A DNA stretch of 32,927 bases from Pelagophyceae sp. CCMP2097 (Eukaryota; Sar; Pelagophyceae): assembly GCA_026770575.1 (NCBI GenBank), contig MU657216.1, forward strand, positions 79,178-112,104. Direction: 5' to 3'. Below the pieces are notes generated by a model. That model was not told the origin of the DNA and did not search any database. It was given only the letters and a program-made list of their open reading frames with translations. Positions within the stretch are counted from its first letter, which is position 1. Each line of letters opens with the position of its first letter. The position numbers were made by a program, and so were the translations under genes. Below, piece after piece: positions 1-11,182 of the stretch.

Positions 1-515
1 GTCGAAGGCGGGTTTCTTTTCGTGATCTTTCTTTATCAGCCCCACGTACAGTGCCATCCGGAGCACATATCTCCGAGCTGCGATTTCGGACCCTCTCGTT
101 CGCGCGCTGCCGTCGAGCGCCGAAATTTGAATTCAATGGAGTCGACTCGGCTCTCCCCACAGGCCTCTATACCCCAAACTTCTTGCCTTAGAGGGGGCGC
201 GGGTACCATACGGAACGGGCTCTGCGCTCTTCTTCCGCTTGGGCATGCGCGCCCGCGCGTCTCAGCTCTGAGAAGTTTGTCTCCGAGAGCCCAAAAACCG
301 AATGCTCCACAAAACTCTGTCTAGCTGCCACTGGCAGTCTGGCAGTGGCGTGGTCTGGGAGGGCTGCCAGTGGCTTTTTTAAGAGAGGCCCCGGGGCCGG
401 CCCCGGGGTCGAGTTTGGCGAAGCTTTTTTCAGTCCGACCGTGCTCGGAGGCGCGCGAGGCCTCGCGAGGTTCCAGAGGGCGGGTTCGCGGTCTTAGACC
501 TGCCTCGCGCGTGCC
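1..515. other. Intergenic, 5' flank of the first gene
   Basis: I see no convincing coding exon here. Frames are short and Arg/Ser-rich and show no family motif. The stretch holds a cluster of inverted CTGCCACTGG/CCAGTGGC words around 320-375 and a self-complementary run of GGCCCCGG and CCGGCCCC near 390-412. The last part is presumably the promoter and 5' UTR of the glycosyltransferase that starts at 516. Confidence 0.5.
322..374. repeat. Inverted-repeat cluster of CTGCCACTGG words
   Basis: The word GCCACTGGCAG is followed by CTGGCAGTGGC, giving arms that pair with one mismatch around a single T. A third copy, CTGCCAGTGGC, lies about 25 bp downstream. A related perfect hairpin (CAGTGCC, A, GGCACTG) occurs at 24251-24265. 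Function is unknown; it could be a protein-binding site or the footprint of a small element. Confidence 0.5.
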
Positions 516-2781
516 ATGGACGCGGCGCTGCTCGGGCGCATCGCCGGGTTCGCCGGCGCGGGTGCCTTTGGCGCGGCACCGGCTTCGAAGCGGGCGCCGC
601 CGCCGCCGCCGTGCGCGCGGCCGGCTGCGGCGGCCGCGCGGCCGCGCGTCCGCGTCGTCGTGTTCTCCAAGGACCGCGCCTTTCAGCTCGACGGCCTGCT
701 GAAGTCGATCGAGGCGCACTTTGTCGGCGCGGACGTCGACGTCGTCGTCCTCTGGTGCGTCTGCGATGGTACTTCAAGGCGGCCAAAACGGGGCCCGACC
801 GCTAGGACGGTGGCCGAAACGAGCGAGTCTGTGTACCTTGGCGTTTCGGCCCGGCACCCTTTGGTGCGGTTCCGCCGCGAGGGCGCCTCGGGCTCGCTCG
901 GGGCGCTGCTACGCGACGAACTCAGCAGCTGTGACTTTGTCATGCTGGCCGTGGACGACGCATTGGCGTTTGAGGCGGTGGACCTCGGTCTCTGCTGCGC
1001 CTGCTTGAACGACCACGAAGACGTCCTGGCAGTCCAGACCAAACTCTCACCGCAAATATCATGGTCCCACTCCGCCACGCGGCCCTCGGTGAGCCAGTTG
1101 TCTCGAAAGCGGCCGCGCGCGCACAAATTTCATAGGCGCCGCCGCGGCTGTCGCTCCGCGCGGGCACGCCCGCCGACCTACTGTTCTGGCCGCGGGAAGA
1201 GGCGCGCGGCGAATGGGACTACTGCTGGGTGCGTCCCTCGGAAGATGGCTGGCGACTCACCTGCGCACCCAGGACCTCTGCTGCGCGCTGTACCGCGGAT
1301 GCGACGCGCTCGCCATCGTCGAGGCCTGCGGCGCCGCTGCGGACCACCCAAACTCGCTCGAGGCATCTGGCGCGGCGCTCTTCGCCGCTTCAAAGGCCCG
1401 CGGCGGCGCTGGCGACACCGCAGTCGAGGCCCTGGCGCGGCGGCGGCCCTGCTGCGCCTGCTTCAGCGCGCCGCGCCTTTGCGTCCTGGCCGTCAACCGC
1501 GTGCAAAGCGTGCACGCGGCGCCGACGTACGCATGCGACTTTGGCGACCTCGACGGTCATCTCGGCGCCTCGACGTTTGACGAATCGTTCTACGCATCGA
1601 GGCGCTTCGACTCTGTGCACATTGGCGACGTGGTGCTGCTCGAAAGCAAAGGCGTCTACATCGGCGACGTTGCCCTCGAAAGAGGGACCCTCGACGTCGC
1701 GTACCTCATCCCGGCGCTGAACGCGGCCGGCACGGTGGCGCGGAGCGTGCTTTCGGCTTTAGCGGACTGCGATGATTCTGGCGCGACGTACGAGGTCGTC
1801 GTCGTCGACGACGGCTCGACGGACGGCACCGTCGGAATCGTCAAGGCGCTGGGCCACGCGCGCGTGCGCGTCGTCGAGGCGCCGGCGGGCGCGCCTCGAG
1901 GCGTCGCGGCAGCGCTGAACCGTGGTTTGGCGACGATTACGGCGGAATTTGTCGCGCGCCTCGACGCCGACGACGTCACAGTCGTCGGCCGCCTGCGCAG
2001 ACAGCTCCGCTTCCTCCGCGCCTCGCCGCGCGTCCAAGTCGTCGGCGCCGCCGCGCTGACCTTCCGGAATGACGACGGCGGCCCCGAGGCGGACCGCTAC
2101 GTGCAGCATGCGTGCGACGCCGGCCGCGTCGCCTGGGCGCTGCACTTCTCCTGCGACGTGACGCATCCATCAGTGCTCGCGCGGCGCGGCGCCCTGGGCT
2201 ACGCCGTCGCAGGCGGCCGCGCAGAGGACTACGACCTCTGGCTCCGCCTCGCCGAAGCCGACGCCGCAGCCGTGGCCAACCTCTCCGACCCGCTAATCTG
2301 GCTCCGCAAGTCCGACGCGAGCGTCTCCGCCGTCCACCGCGACGCGCAGCGAAACGACGCCGACCGCGCGGCGCAGCGCAGCTTTGGACGCCGCATCGCA
2401 CGGCCCGACGGCGACGCGCCGCCGCTCGCCGCCGTCGCCGCGCTGCGCAGGCCCGCAGAGGCGTCGCCCGCCGCGCTCGGCGCCGCCGCGGACCTCCTCG
2501 TCGCCCTCGAGGCCCGCTTCGTTTCAAAGCTCCGCGACGAGGCCGTTTGCGACTCGGCTGTTGTCTGCCGCGAAGAGTCGCCGACCCTCCGCGACGCTCC
2601 TGGCCGCACGGCCGCGTCTGTGCGCGAGGACGTCGACCACCGCTTGGCTGAGCTCGCGCTCGCGGCGATGAGCCTTGGGGCTGACGCCGCGACGCACCCA
2701 GCCTGTGTCCTCTGGGCCAGCCGCGACCAAACCAGCGGCGGCCTCACGCAAGCGCTCAAGGCGCTCCTCAGTAAGAAGTGA
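516..2781 (+). CDS. Two-domain glycosyltransferase (GT2, GT-A fold)
   Basis: The proposed exons are 516-754, 806-1088, 1136-1228 and 1273-2781, giving 707 aa with introns of 51, 47 and 44 bp. Phases agree at every joint. The C-terminal half (about residues 346-500) is a typical family 2 glycosyltransferase: a beta strand, then DDGSTDGT (near residue 383), then DADD (near 434), the nucleotide-sugar and metal-binding signature, followed by an EDYDLWLRLAE segment typical of the acceptor side. The N-terminal part (about 43-210) starts with RVRVVVFSKDRAFQLDGLL and later has VMLAVDDALAF, which looks like a second, diverged GT-A domain. Such enzymes transfer a sugar from a nucleotide sugar to glycan, lipid or protein; the substrate cannot be read here. 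I see no clear signal peptide or membrane segment. The ATG at 516 is the first in frame. Confidence 0.85.
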
Positions 2782-3046
2782 TTGCGCGGCCACGCAGGGG
2801 CATGTTTCACGGGGGGAAGGATATTCACGTATCGACGCGTGTCGTGGACGAGCGGAGCAGGGTGGAGCAGAGTATGGCGTCGACGAGCAGTGATAAGGAG
2901 TCCTCCTGGGAGTCGAACGCAACACGAGGGGTAAAAGGCCCCCTTGAAGGGGGTATCTTGCAGGCATCCAATTGCAGACATCAGTTCACACGAGATTTAT
3001 GCGATTCTCCCGCGGTTCTCCAGCCGGTTCGCGAGGCTCCGAGCGC

Positions 3047-4044
3047 ATGGCGTGGGTATCGCTGCTTTTGCTGCTGGCGCCGGCGTCGGGCCTGGGCCCG
3101 GCGCAGGCCAAGGCGCGCCTGCTGCAGGTCCTGCGGGAGGAAGGCTGCTCGCCATCATCGTTTTCGCTGTCTCGTTCGGCGGGCAAGCGCGTCACCGACG
3201 CCGTCCGCGACCTCGAGGCCGCGGCGACGGACGACGAGAAGCCTTCCTTCCCGCGCGACCTCGTGCGCATCGACGGAACATGGTCGCTGCAATTCTCGAA
3301 CAACGCACCCCCGCCGCCTCCGGACTTCCTGCGCGGCCTCGTCGGAAGCGGGTCGCTCTCGGGCAGCGACGTATTCCAGACGATTGACGTCTTCAAGCGC
3401 AGGGTCGTCAACGTGAGTATGCGTGCGGTCGGCGTGCCGCCCGAGGGCCGGATGCATAAAACCCCGGATGCACGCAGGCCGTGACCATTGCGCCGTGGCC
3501 GCAGGGCAGCTTCTTGGGCGACGCTTTGCTCTCAGCGCCGCTCATCGGCGACAGTCTGGCCTCGCTTTCGGAAGCCACGGTCCGCATCGAGCTCGATCAC
3601 GAGTTCACGGTCGACGGGGACGGTTCCACGGGGGGGCCGCGGCGCGCCGCGGGCACGAACCGCGTCGCAATCAACCTCGTACAGGTCCGCCGCACGCTCG
3701 ACGGCCTCGACTCTTTGAAAGCGCCTGCAATCTTCGACGCTTTGCTCCCGCGCGAGTCTTCCTACGACGTGCCCGAACCCGTCCGCGTCGTCGGCGGCCT
3801 GATTTCGGCGACGGCGCTCGGCGGCGGCCTCTTCGACACGACTTACGCCGACGACGAAATCCGAATCTCCAGAGGCTCGGCGCCTTTGAACCCGGAACTC
3901 CGCGTCTTCTTCAAGGAAGCGCCCGTCGTGGCGGAATATCCTGCGCCGGACTTTACCACGCCCGACCTGCCCGAGGACAGCCGCGCCACGTTTGGCGTTT
4001 CGGCGGCCGTCGTCGACCCGGACGACTACATTCCTTCGGACTAA
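3047..4044 (+). CDS. PAP/fibrillin family plastid lipid-associated protein
   Basis: Exons 3047-3412 and 3478-4044 (intron 65 bp, GTGAGT to CGCAG, phase 0) give 310 aa. The body matches the PAP/fibrillin domain. An N-terminal helix (AKARLLQVLREEG) precedes GTWSLQFSN, the family's G-x-W-x-L-x-[YF] strand. Next comes DVFQTIDVFKRRVVN, and near the end LFDTTYADDEIRISRG, the family's most diagnostic segment. Fibrillins are lipocalin-like proteins of plastoglobules and thylakoids that bind lipids, carotenoids and quinones. The start MAWVSLLLLLAPASGLGP is a short signal peptide followed by ASGLGP, which resembles the ASAFAP cleavage motif of secondary plastids with Leu in place of Phe. An in-frame ATG at 2999 would add 16 residues and hide the signal peptide, so 3047 is preferred. 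The next gene downstream is another plastid-type protein. Confidence 0.87.
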
Positions 4045-4320
4045 AGCGCATAAGCCGATGGCTCTAGACCAAGCCGCCCCGTCGATGGGATATCTGCACC
4101 ACGACGTGCTGCGTGCACGTACGCTGGCGCTGCTTGCGCACGGCACTCAAGGCCTTGAGCAAGGGTATCTACTTCAAGTATAGTAGACAGCTCGCCATCG
4201 ACCTTGCACAAGAAAACCTCTTTAGATACGAGTACTTACGATCGAGACCTCAGCCTGAGGCCTCGAGGCGATGGCGGCTTAAGGCGGCTCCGCGTCGGGA
4301 TAAGACGCCTCACGTGGACG

Positions 4321-6028
4321 ATGCGCCCGGTGCCGCGGACCGCCGCGGGCTGGCTATTCGCGTTGACGCTTGCCTGTTCGAGAGCGGCCGCCTGGGGCCC
4401 ACGGCGCTTCTTGCCTCGCGCGCCGCCGCGCGCCCGGCGGCCGTTCTTCAACGGCTGGTGCATCCGCACGACTGATTCCGAAGCGGGCGCGTCGACGTCG
4501 TTGATCATCGGGTCGTTTTCGCAGGGGGACCGCCGCTACGCGTCGCACTTGATCGCAGTCGCAGTCCACGCGCCCGATCCAAACGGAGGCACGCGCAAGC
4601 TCGTGGCGCAGCAGGTTTTAAGCGGCGACGGCGCGACGATTGCCGTGGGGGAAGCCGGGTTTCGCTGGTCTTCGGACTCTGGGTACATGGACTACTCTGC
4701 GACTGGCATCGCTTACGACTTCGCGTTGCCCACATCCGGAGGCGGCACGCTGCGCGCCCGCGCGCAAGTCGACCTACCCGCGGACGGCCACGACCGAATG
4801 GCATGGCCGCAAGGTCCGTGGATGTGCACGAGTTCTGTCGCTAATATCCGTTTTCAGGTCCGGAAGGCTGGCTCGGCCGCGTCGGCTGGGTCCTGCGCGG
4901 CGCCGCGTCCCGGCGAACCATCGAAGAGCATCGTCGGGCTCACCGTTTTGATAATCGTCAGGCCTTGCCGGTACGACATTAACACGCTCGGGTCGACCGC
5001 ATCCGTCGCCGTCGCCGTCAAATCGGCGGCCGGCGCCGAGGAGAAACTCATCGAGCAGTCAACGACGGCGCGGGCCCACGTCGAGTCGAACCACGGCGAG
5101 TCCTTGCTTCCGTCGATGAATCTCTCATCCCGTCGATGAATCTCTCTTTGCTTCCGTCGACCAAGCTCGCATCAGACGCGGCTAGGCCGCGCCTTCCCCG
5201 CGTCGTGGGTCTGGGTCCAGGCGGCGGACGGTGTTGGGCGGTCGTTGATCGCTGTTGGGGGCCGCTTCAAGATTGGGTTTCTGACGGTACCGACGTGGAT
5301 CGTCGCCTACCGCGCGCCAACCCTAAACCCAGAAGACGACTGGAGTTTCCGGACGACGGACGTCGCCCTGACGCGCTGCACTTCGACGAGACTTTCGCCG
5401 CCGACGGCTGTGGGTGCCGAGGAGGCGTCGCTGAGGCTCACTCTGCAGAAAAAGAGGCGCTTCGACATGCTCCGGTGGAAATCGAGGTACGCCCTCGTCG
5501 TTGCTTCTTTAAAATCACGCCCTTGTTACCGTCGGAACTTCAGGCGGCGGCAGCTCGTGCTCGAGCTCGACGTGAGTCGCTGTCGGTCCGTTGTGTTTCG
5601 AGTTTGAACGACGCCCAATACCAGGTGCGCGCCGACACTTTGGACTTTTTCCAAGACAGGCTCAACGTCCCGACGCCCAAAGGCTTCTCCACGACGTGCG
5701 TCTTCTTTTCAAAAACGACGCTCGCATCAACGCTGCTTGACGACTGCATTGACGACTCGCATCCATGCTGTTTGACGCAGGCCCGGGTGCGCGGAAGCGT
5801 TTGGCGCGGCGGCCACCGTCCGCGCCTACGTCGTCCAGGGCGGCACGCGGCGCCTCGTCGACGAAGCGACGCTGCGAGGCGCCGCGTCGAATGGACAAGG
5901 GCAAATGCTCGGAGTGTCAAAGGCTCGTCTTGGCTCTCGAGGGTCTCCAAAAGGCATCGCACGACACGTGCCTGCGCAGGTCGCAGGCGGCCCTCGAGTT
6001 CGGCGGCGCGCACCTCGTGCCGGAGTAG
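4321..6028 (+). CDS. Tocopherol cyclase family protein (VTE1-like), plastid
   Basis: Likely exons are 4321-4813, 4858-4906, 4962-about 5131, about 5186-5486, 5544-5571, 5635-5695, 5781-5885 and 5980-6028. The joints near 4907 and 5132 are the least certain. The spliced protein follows the tocopherol cyclase family along its length: RRPFFNGWCIRT near the start, SNHGES leading into AFPASWVWVQAADG, a hydrophobic AVGGRFKIG strand, PTPKGFSTTPGCAEAFGAAA, and the ending AALEFGGAHLVPE. VTE1 enzymes close the chromanol ring of tocopherols (vitamin E) at plastoglobules. The N-terminus has a hydrophobic signal (WLFALTLACS) and then AAAWGP, an ASAFAP-like motif with Trp, suggesting plastid import through the ER. 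It follows the fibrillin gene on the same strand after 276 bp. A short duplication at 5106-5160 blurs one splice site. Whether it is the true cyclase or a paralogue is open. Confidence 0.77.
5101..5160 (+). repeat. Direct duplication inside the tocopherol-cyclase gene
   Basis: The word CGTCGATGAATCTCTC occurs at 5111 and again at 5131, and TTGCTTCCGTCGA occurs at 5104 and 5149. The copies overlap the exon-intron border after SNHGES. They create several alternative GT dinucleotides and an in-frame stop at 5137 in the unspliced frame. This is probably a recent slippage duplication that lengthened the exon end or the intron. Confidence 0.75.
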
Positions 6029-6047
6029 CCGCGGCTCCCGCCGTAAC

Positions 6048-6171
6048 ACATTCTGGGAGACATGACTGGACATCCTGTGATTCCTATTACATTACATTAC
6101 ATTACATTACATTGCTTGCTCAAGATGCACCCTGACATTCCGACATTCTGGGAGACATTCTGGGAGACGGT
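6048..6171. repeat. ATTAC microsatellite and ACATTCTGGGAGAC repeats
   Basis: About five tandem ATTAC units lie at 6086-6113. They are flanked by three copies of ACATTCTGGGAGAC, one near 6048 and two in tandem at 6142-6168. The block sits in the 236-bp gap between the convergent 3' ends of the tocopherol-cyclase gene and RAPTOR. It is a simple-sequence expansion with no visible coding content. Confidence 0.85.
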
Positions 6172-6264
6172 CACAGACGCAGGAGATGTCGAATCGAACC
6201 GGGCATGCACAAGAGGAGAATGAGACCGGACCAAGGCTGCTCCTTAGTGTCATCCCACGGGGGT

Positions 6265-9200
6265 TTACGCGGCGTAGAGGCCGATGATGGCGTCGGTGCT
6301 GCCCGCGGCACAGACAAGTTTGTTCGGGTGGAAGGCCAGCGCGGAGACGGGCCCGATGCGCTGGCCCAGGAAGCCGTCGTGGTACCGCACGACGTTGAGC
6401 TGCTCGCCGGACCTAGGAATCGATGGATTCGTCGCGGGGTCGTCGCGGGGCAACCAAAGGACCAAGGACCTCGTGAGGAACTTGATAAACTGGTTGTGCG
6501 AGCCGGACATGAGTAAAGGCGCGGACTCGTGGGCCACGAGCGCCGTCATGGTGGACGTTTGGACATCGACGAGTCGGTACGACTCGTCTGGTTTGCGGAC
6601 GTCCCAGAACCGTAAATCACCGGCCACGCAGCCGCTCGCGACCTCGTGCGGCGCGCGCTCCGAAGTGTGGACGATCCAGCCGCTGTGCTCTCGGCCGAAG
6701 CGTAGAGCCGCTTTGCCGCCGAGAGCGCGAGTGTCGAATAAACGCAAAGAGCCGTCGCCGAACCCGGCGAACACCGTGCAGCGGTTCGACGAGGCCATGG
6801 AGGTGACGCAGGCGTCCGTCGTCGTCTGGACTGTGGCCGATAGGGCTTCAGAGGCGAGGTCCCAGACTCGGACGTGGGGCGAGTGCCCTGCAGCAAATAG
6901 CGTAGCGGAAGCCTTGTGCCACGCCGTCACCAGGCCAGAGGACCGCGAGCCCTTTGACAAGTCGTCTGCTGCCACAAACGCCGAGACGAGCGTCGGGGTC
7001 CGGGGCACGCATGGAGCCTGGCCGACGAGGCCTTGGAATTCCTTGTCGCAGTCCAGGTCGAACCCTCCCCAAACAGAAACCACACCGTCGTCCGACCCGC
7101 ACAAAAGCAGCGAAGTCGTAGAGGCGTTGAGCCACTCCAGCGTCGTGACGCGCTCGTCCGTCTTTCGGTTGGCCTCCCACCGGAAGTCGCACCGACCTTG
7201 CTCGTAAGCCCACAACGAGACGCCCGCCTCGTCGTCCACCACAGCCAAGTAAGGCTCAAAGGCGTGGAACTTGAGCACGCTCGTCATCTCCGCGCGCGGG
7301 TTTTCGAGAGTGGCCGTCTGCGAGAATTTGACCTTTTTCGGCGCCAGTGGCGCCGCTGAAGACTGGAAAGACGACTGAAAAGCCAGCGCGTGCAAGTTCG
7401 CCGCGGACAAGACCTTGGTCCCCGCGAGGCCCAGGCCATTCGGCGACGCGCCTTCCAAAGCGGGAGCCGGGTCGGTCGACGCGGCGCGGTTCACGCCGCT
7501 GCAAGTGAGCAGCGCGCGGCCAGCGAGGACCGCCCGGTTGCGCTGCCGCCGGTACAGCCGCATCTCGCCCGCGGCCGAGAGCGGGTCGTCGGCGTCGTCC
7601 GCGCGCTTCGTCCGCGGCCGAGCCTAGCGTCCCCGATGTCGCCTTTTCCCGTCAAAAATTCCCCGACGGCACCTCGCATCCCCGACGTCACCTCCGAGGC
7701 CCGACTCTGTCATCGGTCCCGGGTTGCCTTTGCCCGGGTTGCCTTTGAAAGGCGCAGCGACGCACGAAAAGCGCGCGCCTGGAGGCGACGACGCCTCCTT
7801 TGAGCAAGTGCTTGTAGGCGGCCACCGCCACAGCGTCGTCCATGGAATACATGGCCCGGACGTCTCGCGCCACGGCGGCCACGTTCGCAGAGGGGTCGGA
7901 GCACAGTGTTTCCAGCGCCGCGCAGACGCCGAAGAGGCCGGTGTCGTTGACTGCGTCTGCGTCGGTTTCGTCTTCGTCCTCGGCGCAAGACTCTTTTTCA
8001 TCCGAATCTGTCTCCTCCTCGTCCGAACCTAGGCGTGATCAGCGTGAAAGCGGGATCAGCGTGCAAGCACGTATCGAGTGCATCGAGGGACGCCGGTGGG
8101 CACTGTTGCGTTCGGCAAAGGCGGAGAAGGCTCGTGTACCGAATGCTCTTTCAGAGTGTACGTCCGCCGCCGCCGCGCGCTCCGCGCGCTGCTGCCGCCG
8201 CCGCGCCCGCGCGGCGCCCTCGGGCGTCGGGCCCGCCAAGACCACCGGCGCCGCGGGCTTTGCGGCGGCTCGGGCGAAGCGCCGCCGCTGCCGAGCGTCC
8301 GCAGCAAGGCACGCCGCCACGGAAATCGCCGCCTGCGCTCGCACCACGGGCGACGCATCCAGCGACCCAATAACGATGCAGCGCTCGCAGGCGTTTGGGC
8401 CTCTATGGCGGCGGTGCATCGTCGCCAGAGCGTGGAGCGCGGCCGCGCGCACGTACAAGTCCACGTCCGAAGACACCACTTTTGCCACGCGCATCGTCAC
8501 AGAGTCCCGCGCCGCCTGCATCTTCGCCTACGCGCCCCACATTCGCGGAACTGAAAGCGCAGTGGGTGTTGTTCAAACTTCAGGACGTACCGAGGACTCG
8601 GCCGCCTCGCCGCCTATCAAGGCGGAGATGGCGAGTAGGGCCCAGAGACGTTGATTCGGGAACGTGGCGGAAGTGGAGTCGTCGAGGAGTCCGATGAGCA
8701 TGTCGTGCACTCTTTTCCCGACGCAGGCGTCCGTCGTGTCGTGGTCGGAGTTTTCCAAAACCGACGCCAGCACAAACGCCACAAGCGTGCGCTGGTCATC
8801 CAGCTGATCTAGGGGGATGGCATCGTGCGCGCCCGCGGCGGCGTTTGAGAGCTGGTGCAGGTGCGCGATGAACGAAACGTGCGCCTCGTCCTTTAGCAAA
8901 TCAGCAGCGCAGGAAGGGTCAAAGGCCAATATTGAAGCCCATATCGCCACCAAAGGCCGGCGAAGATCCAGCGCCGGCGACTGCAGCAGCTTCAGGACGT
9001 ACCTTTGAGAGTCGACAATTTAAAGCGCCCGTCGTTGGCGATCGAATCCTCGGTATACATCGATGGCACCGCTCGCTCCTGTGAGGGTCCGGCTTTCCAC
9101 GTTGACGAGTTTTCACGTGAAGACGCGGCCCTTACGGAAATATACCGACGCAGAGCGCCAGATTCACCGCGCGGGCTCCGAGCTCCATGAACCGCCGCAG

Positions 9201-11025
9201 CAGCACCAACGCGCGCACGCGGTGCGCCTGCGACAGCAAAACCTGCAGCACCACGGGGAGCTGCTCCGGCGGCCGCGCCCGCGCCGACAAAGCGTCGCCT
9301 ACAGCGTCGGATTAAACTCGGGAAGCACGCCGGGCGCATATATCTGGTGCTCCCAACGGAGGCAGGGCGGGTCAGACGCGGCCTGGTCGCGGTGGTCGCC
9401 GAAGCGGAGCCAGACGTCGAACGCAGTGAGTTGCTCCTCAAAAAACGGCGACGGTTCCAGCGGCCGCGCCGTTGCCGGCGGCAGCGCGGCGAGGCCTCGG
9501 AGGCCCCGGAACAACTCGCAGTGCGGTCGGTTCGAGAACTGCGAAGAAGGCAACAGCTGCTCGCCGCCCAACGCCAAACGCGCCAGGCATCCTTCGGCGG
9601 CCAGGTCCCACGCCGCCCAGAGCGGGTGGTCGCTCGTCGGCGGCAGCTTTGGGAGCGTCGCCGGCGTGCATCGGTGCGCCCTCAGGACTCTTTCTGCGAG
9701 GAGGTAGTTTCTGAACAAAGACGCCAAGAGGAGGTCCTGGCGGAAGAGGCGTTGGAAGAGCGCCGGGGGGAGGACGTTCCAGGCGATGGTGTCGGTCACT
9801 GCAGTAAAGATCCAGTTCAATTCGCCCAAAGGCGTCTTCCGGTCCCCGAGGCGGCCCGGGACCTCGGCGAACGGCACGTCATCTACGCAAGCAGCGTGGA
9901 GAGCATTTTACAAGTCGATTTCGAGAGCAGACCCCAGCGCGGCTGCACACTCTCAGGGGACGTACTGTGTTCGAGGGCGTAGAACCGGAGCGCGACGGAG
10001 ATGGGCGTCGTAAGGCAGGCTGTAAATACGTCTGCGCAGATGACGCTCGGCAGCGTCTCGTGGGCCGCGCACGGCGTCAAAACGATGCACTCCTCCGAGC
10101 CGTCGCTGTTCTCGGCGGCCTGCTCCTCGGGCGTCGAAGCCGCGAAATGTGGTAATAAAACGCCCGCGGACGAGCAGTCGAGGACGTAGACTGCGGGCGA
10201 CTGCAGCGCCGCGCGGAGTTCGTAGACGCTCAACGGAATATACTGCGTATAATTCTTGTTGAAGAGCCACAACTCGCCGTTCGCCGTCGGCCGCGGCACG
10301 CCGTGGCCGTTGAAGTGCAGTAAAACGCGGTCGCCCTTGGCCGACCGCCTCAAAGCGCCGCAGAGGCGCCGCAGCTCGTCCGCCGTCGGATCCAGAAGCT
10401 GACGGTACCGCGCGCGAGACCTAGCCGGTCGTCTTCCCGGATCGATGCGGCCACGCCCCCTCCCGGCGTTTAGGATGCTTCTTTTGAACCGCCTCGTGTG
10501 CCCATCCCCGACGCGGCTGTTGACTGCCAGCGCTCGTACTGCGCCTGCAGAGCGCAGCCAATCGCCTCCAACGTCTTCTGCCGCGGGCCCGCCAACGGGT
10601 CCAACCAGCACTCGCGGCCTAGAGGCTATCGTGAGACGGGGCCTTTGCGTCTCAAGTGAGTCCCGGACAAGACACGCACCGGACCGCGTCGAGTCGGGCG
10701 GGTCTGTTCCGATGTTAAGGCAGACGGCGAGGACAACGGATACGGTCTTCATGCGGCTCTTTAGGCGCCAGGTAGCTTCGACCAAGGGCCCGTCGTCGGA
10801 TTCATCGTCGTCGTCGCGCACCAGCACCAAAGGCTCGTCCTCGCAGCGCACCTCCGGCGTTTGAGGCTTCACAGCGTCCTCGGCGATGCCCCGCATCTTC
10901 ACCTTTGGCGAGACCTCGGAGAGGCTCGGCCGCGGCCGCTGCGGGGCCGAGTGGCCGGGGCCCGGCCGGTGCCGAGACGCGCGCCGCCGCAGCGCGTCGC
11001 TCATCATGTCGTCGTCCGACTCCAT
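6265..11025 (-). CDS. RAPTOR: RAPTOR, regulatory-associated protein of TOR (TORC1 scaffold)
   Basis: Ten exons, 11025-10680, 10618-10525, 10420-9966, 9882-9358, 9298-9136, 9002-8591, 8527-8140, 8028-7766, 7623-6470 and 6412-6265, sum to 3948 nt or 1315 aa, close to animal and plant Raptor. The order is canonical. The raptor N-terminal caspase-like domain (about 92-300) contains [25 protein letters not shown] and YVLDCSSAG, with His185 and Cys228 where caspases carry their dyad. HEAT repeats follow (about 300-800), including [40 protein letters not shown] and [21 protein letters not shown] short acidic linker leads to a C-terminal WD40 propeller (about 960-1315) ending [20 protein letters not shown]. 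Raptor recruits TOR kinase substrates and couples nutrients to growth. The first 90 residues are lineage-specific and low-complexity. ATG 11025 is the first in frame. Confidence 0.95.
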
Positions 11026-11071
11026 GCTGCGGCTCCGCGGGGTGGCCAAAGCAAACCCGGTTCACGTCCTT

Positions 11072-11105
11072 GCCCTCCCGAGACCTCCCGAGACCTCCCG
11101 CGGAG
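11072..11105. repeat. Short CGAGACCTCC tandem repeat
   Basis: Two full copies and one partial copy of a 10-bp unit (CCCGAGACCT) lie just upstream of the RAPTOR start codon. They may be part of its 5' UTR or promoter. No coding signal is seen. Confidence 0.7.
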
Positions 11106-11182
11106 ACCCGCCGAATCCGTCTCGCTAAAATCGTTTTTGCAAAACGTTTTTCACGTTTTTGCAGATATATATCGCACGTGCT

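Noticed and set aside
390..412. GGCCCCGG-type GC palindrome as a terminator or regulatory site
   Set aside because: Such runs arise easily in DNA this GC-rich, and nothing nearby supports a function.
1976..2527. Arg-rich minus-strand frame of 183 codons
   Set aside because: It lies opposite the well-supported GT2 domain; its Arg/Ala composition is what antisense GC-rich codons give.
5136..6065. Single 309-codon frame as a separate gene
   Set aside because: It merges tocopherol-cyclase exons, introns and other frames. Splicing by family similarity gives a much better protein.
6185..6262. tRNA-like stretch on the minus strand with GGTTCGATTC
   Set aside because: The T-loop-like word is present, but the T stem and acceptor stem do not pair and no matching D arm was found. 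It also overlaps the 3' end of RAPTOR.
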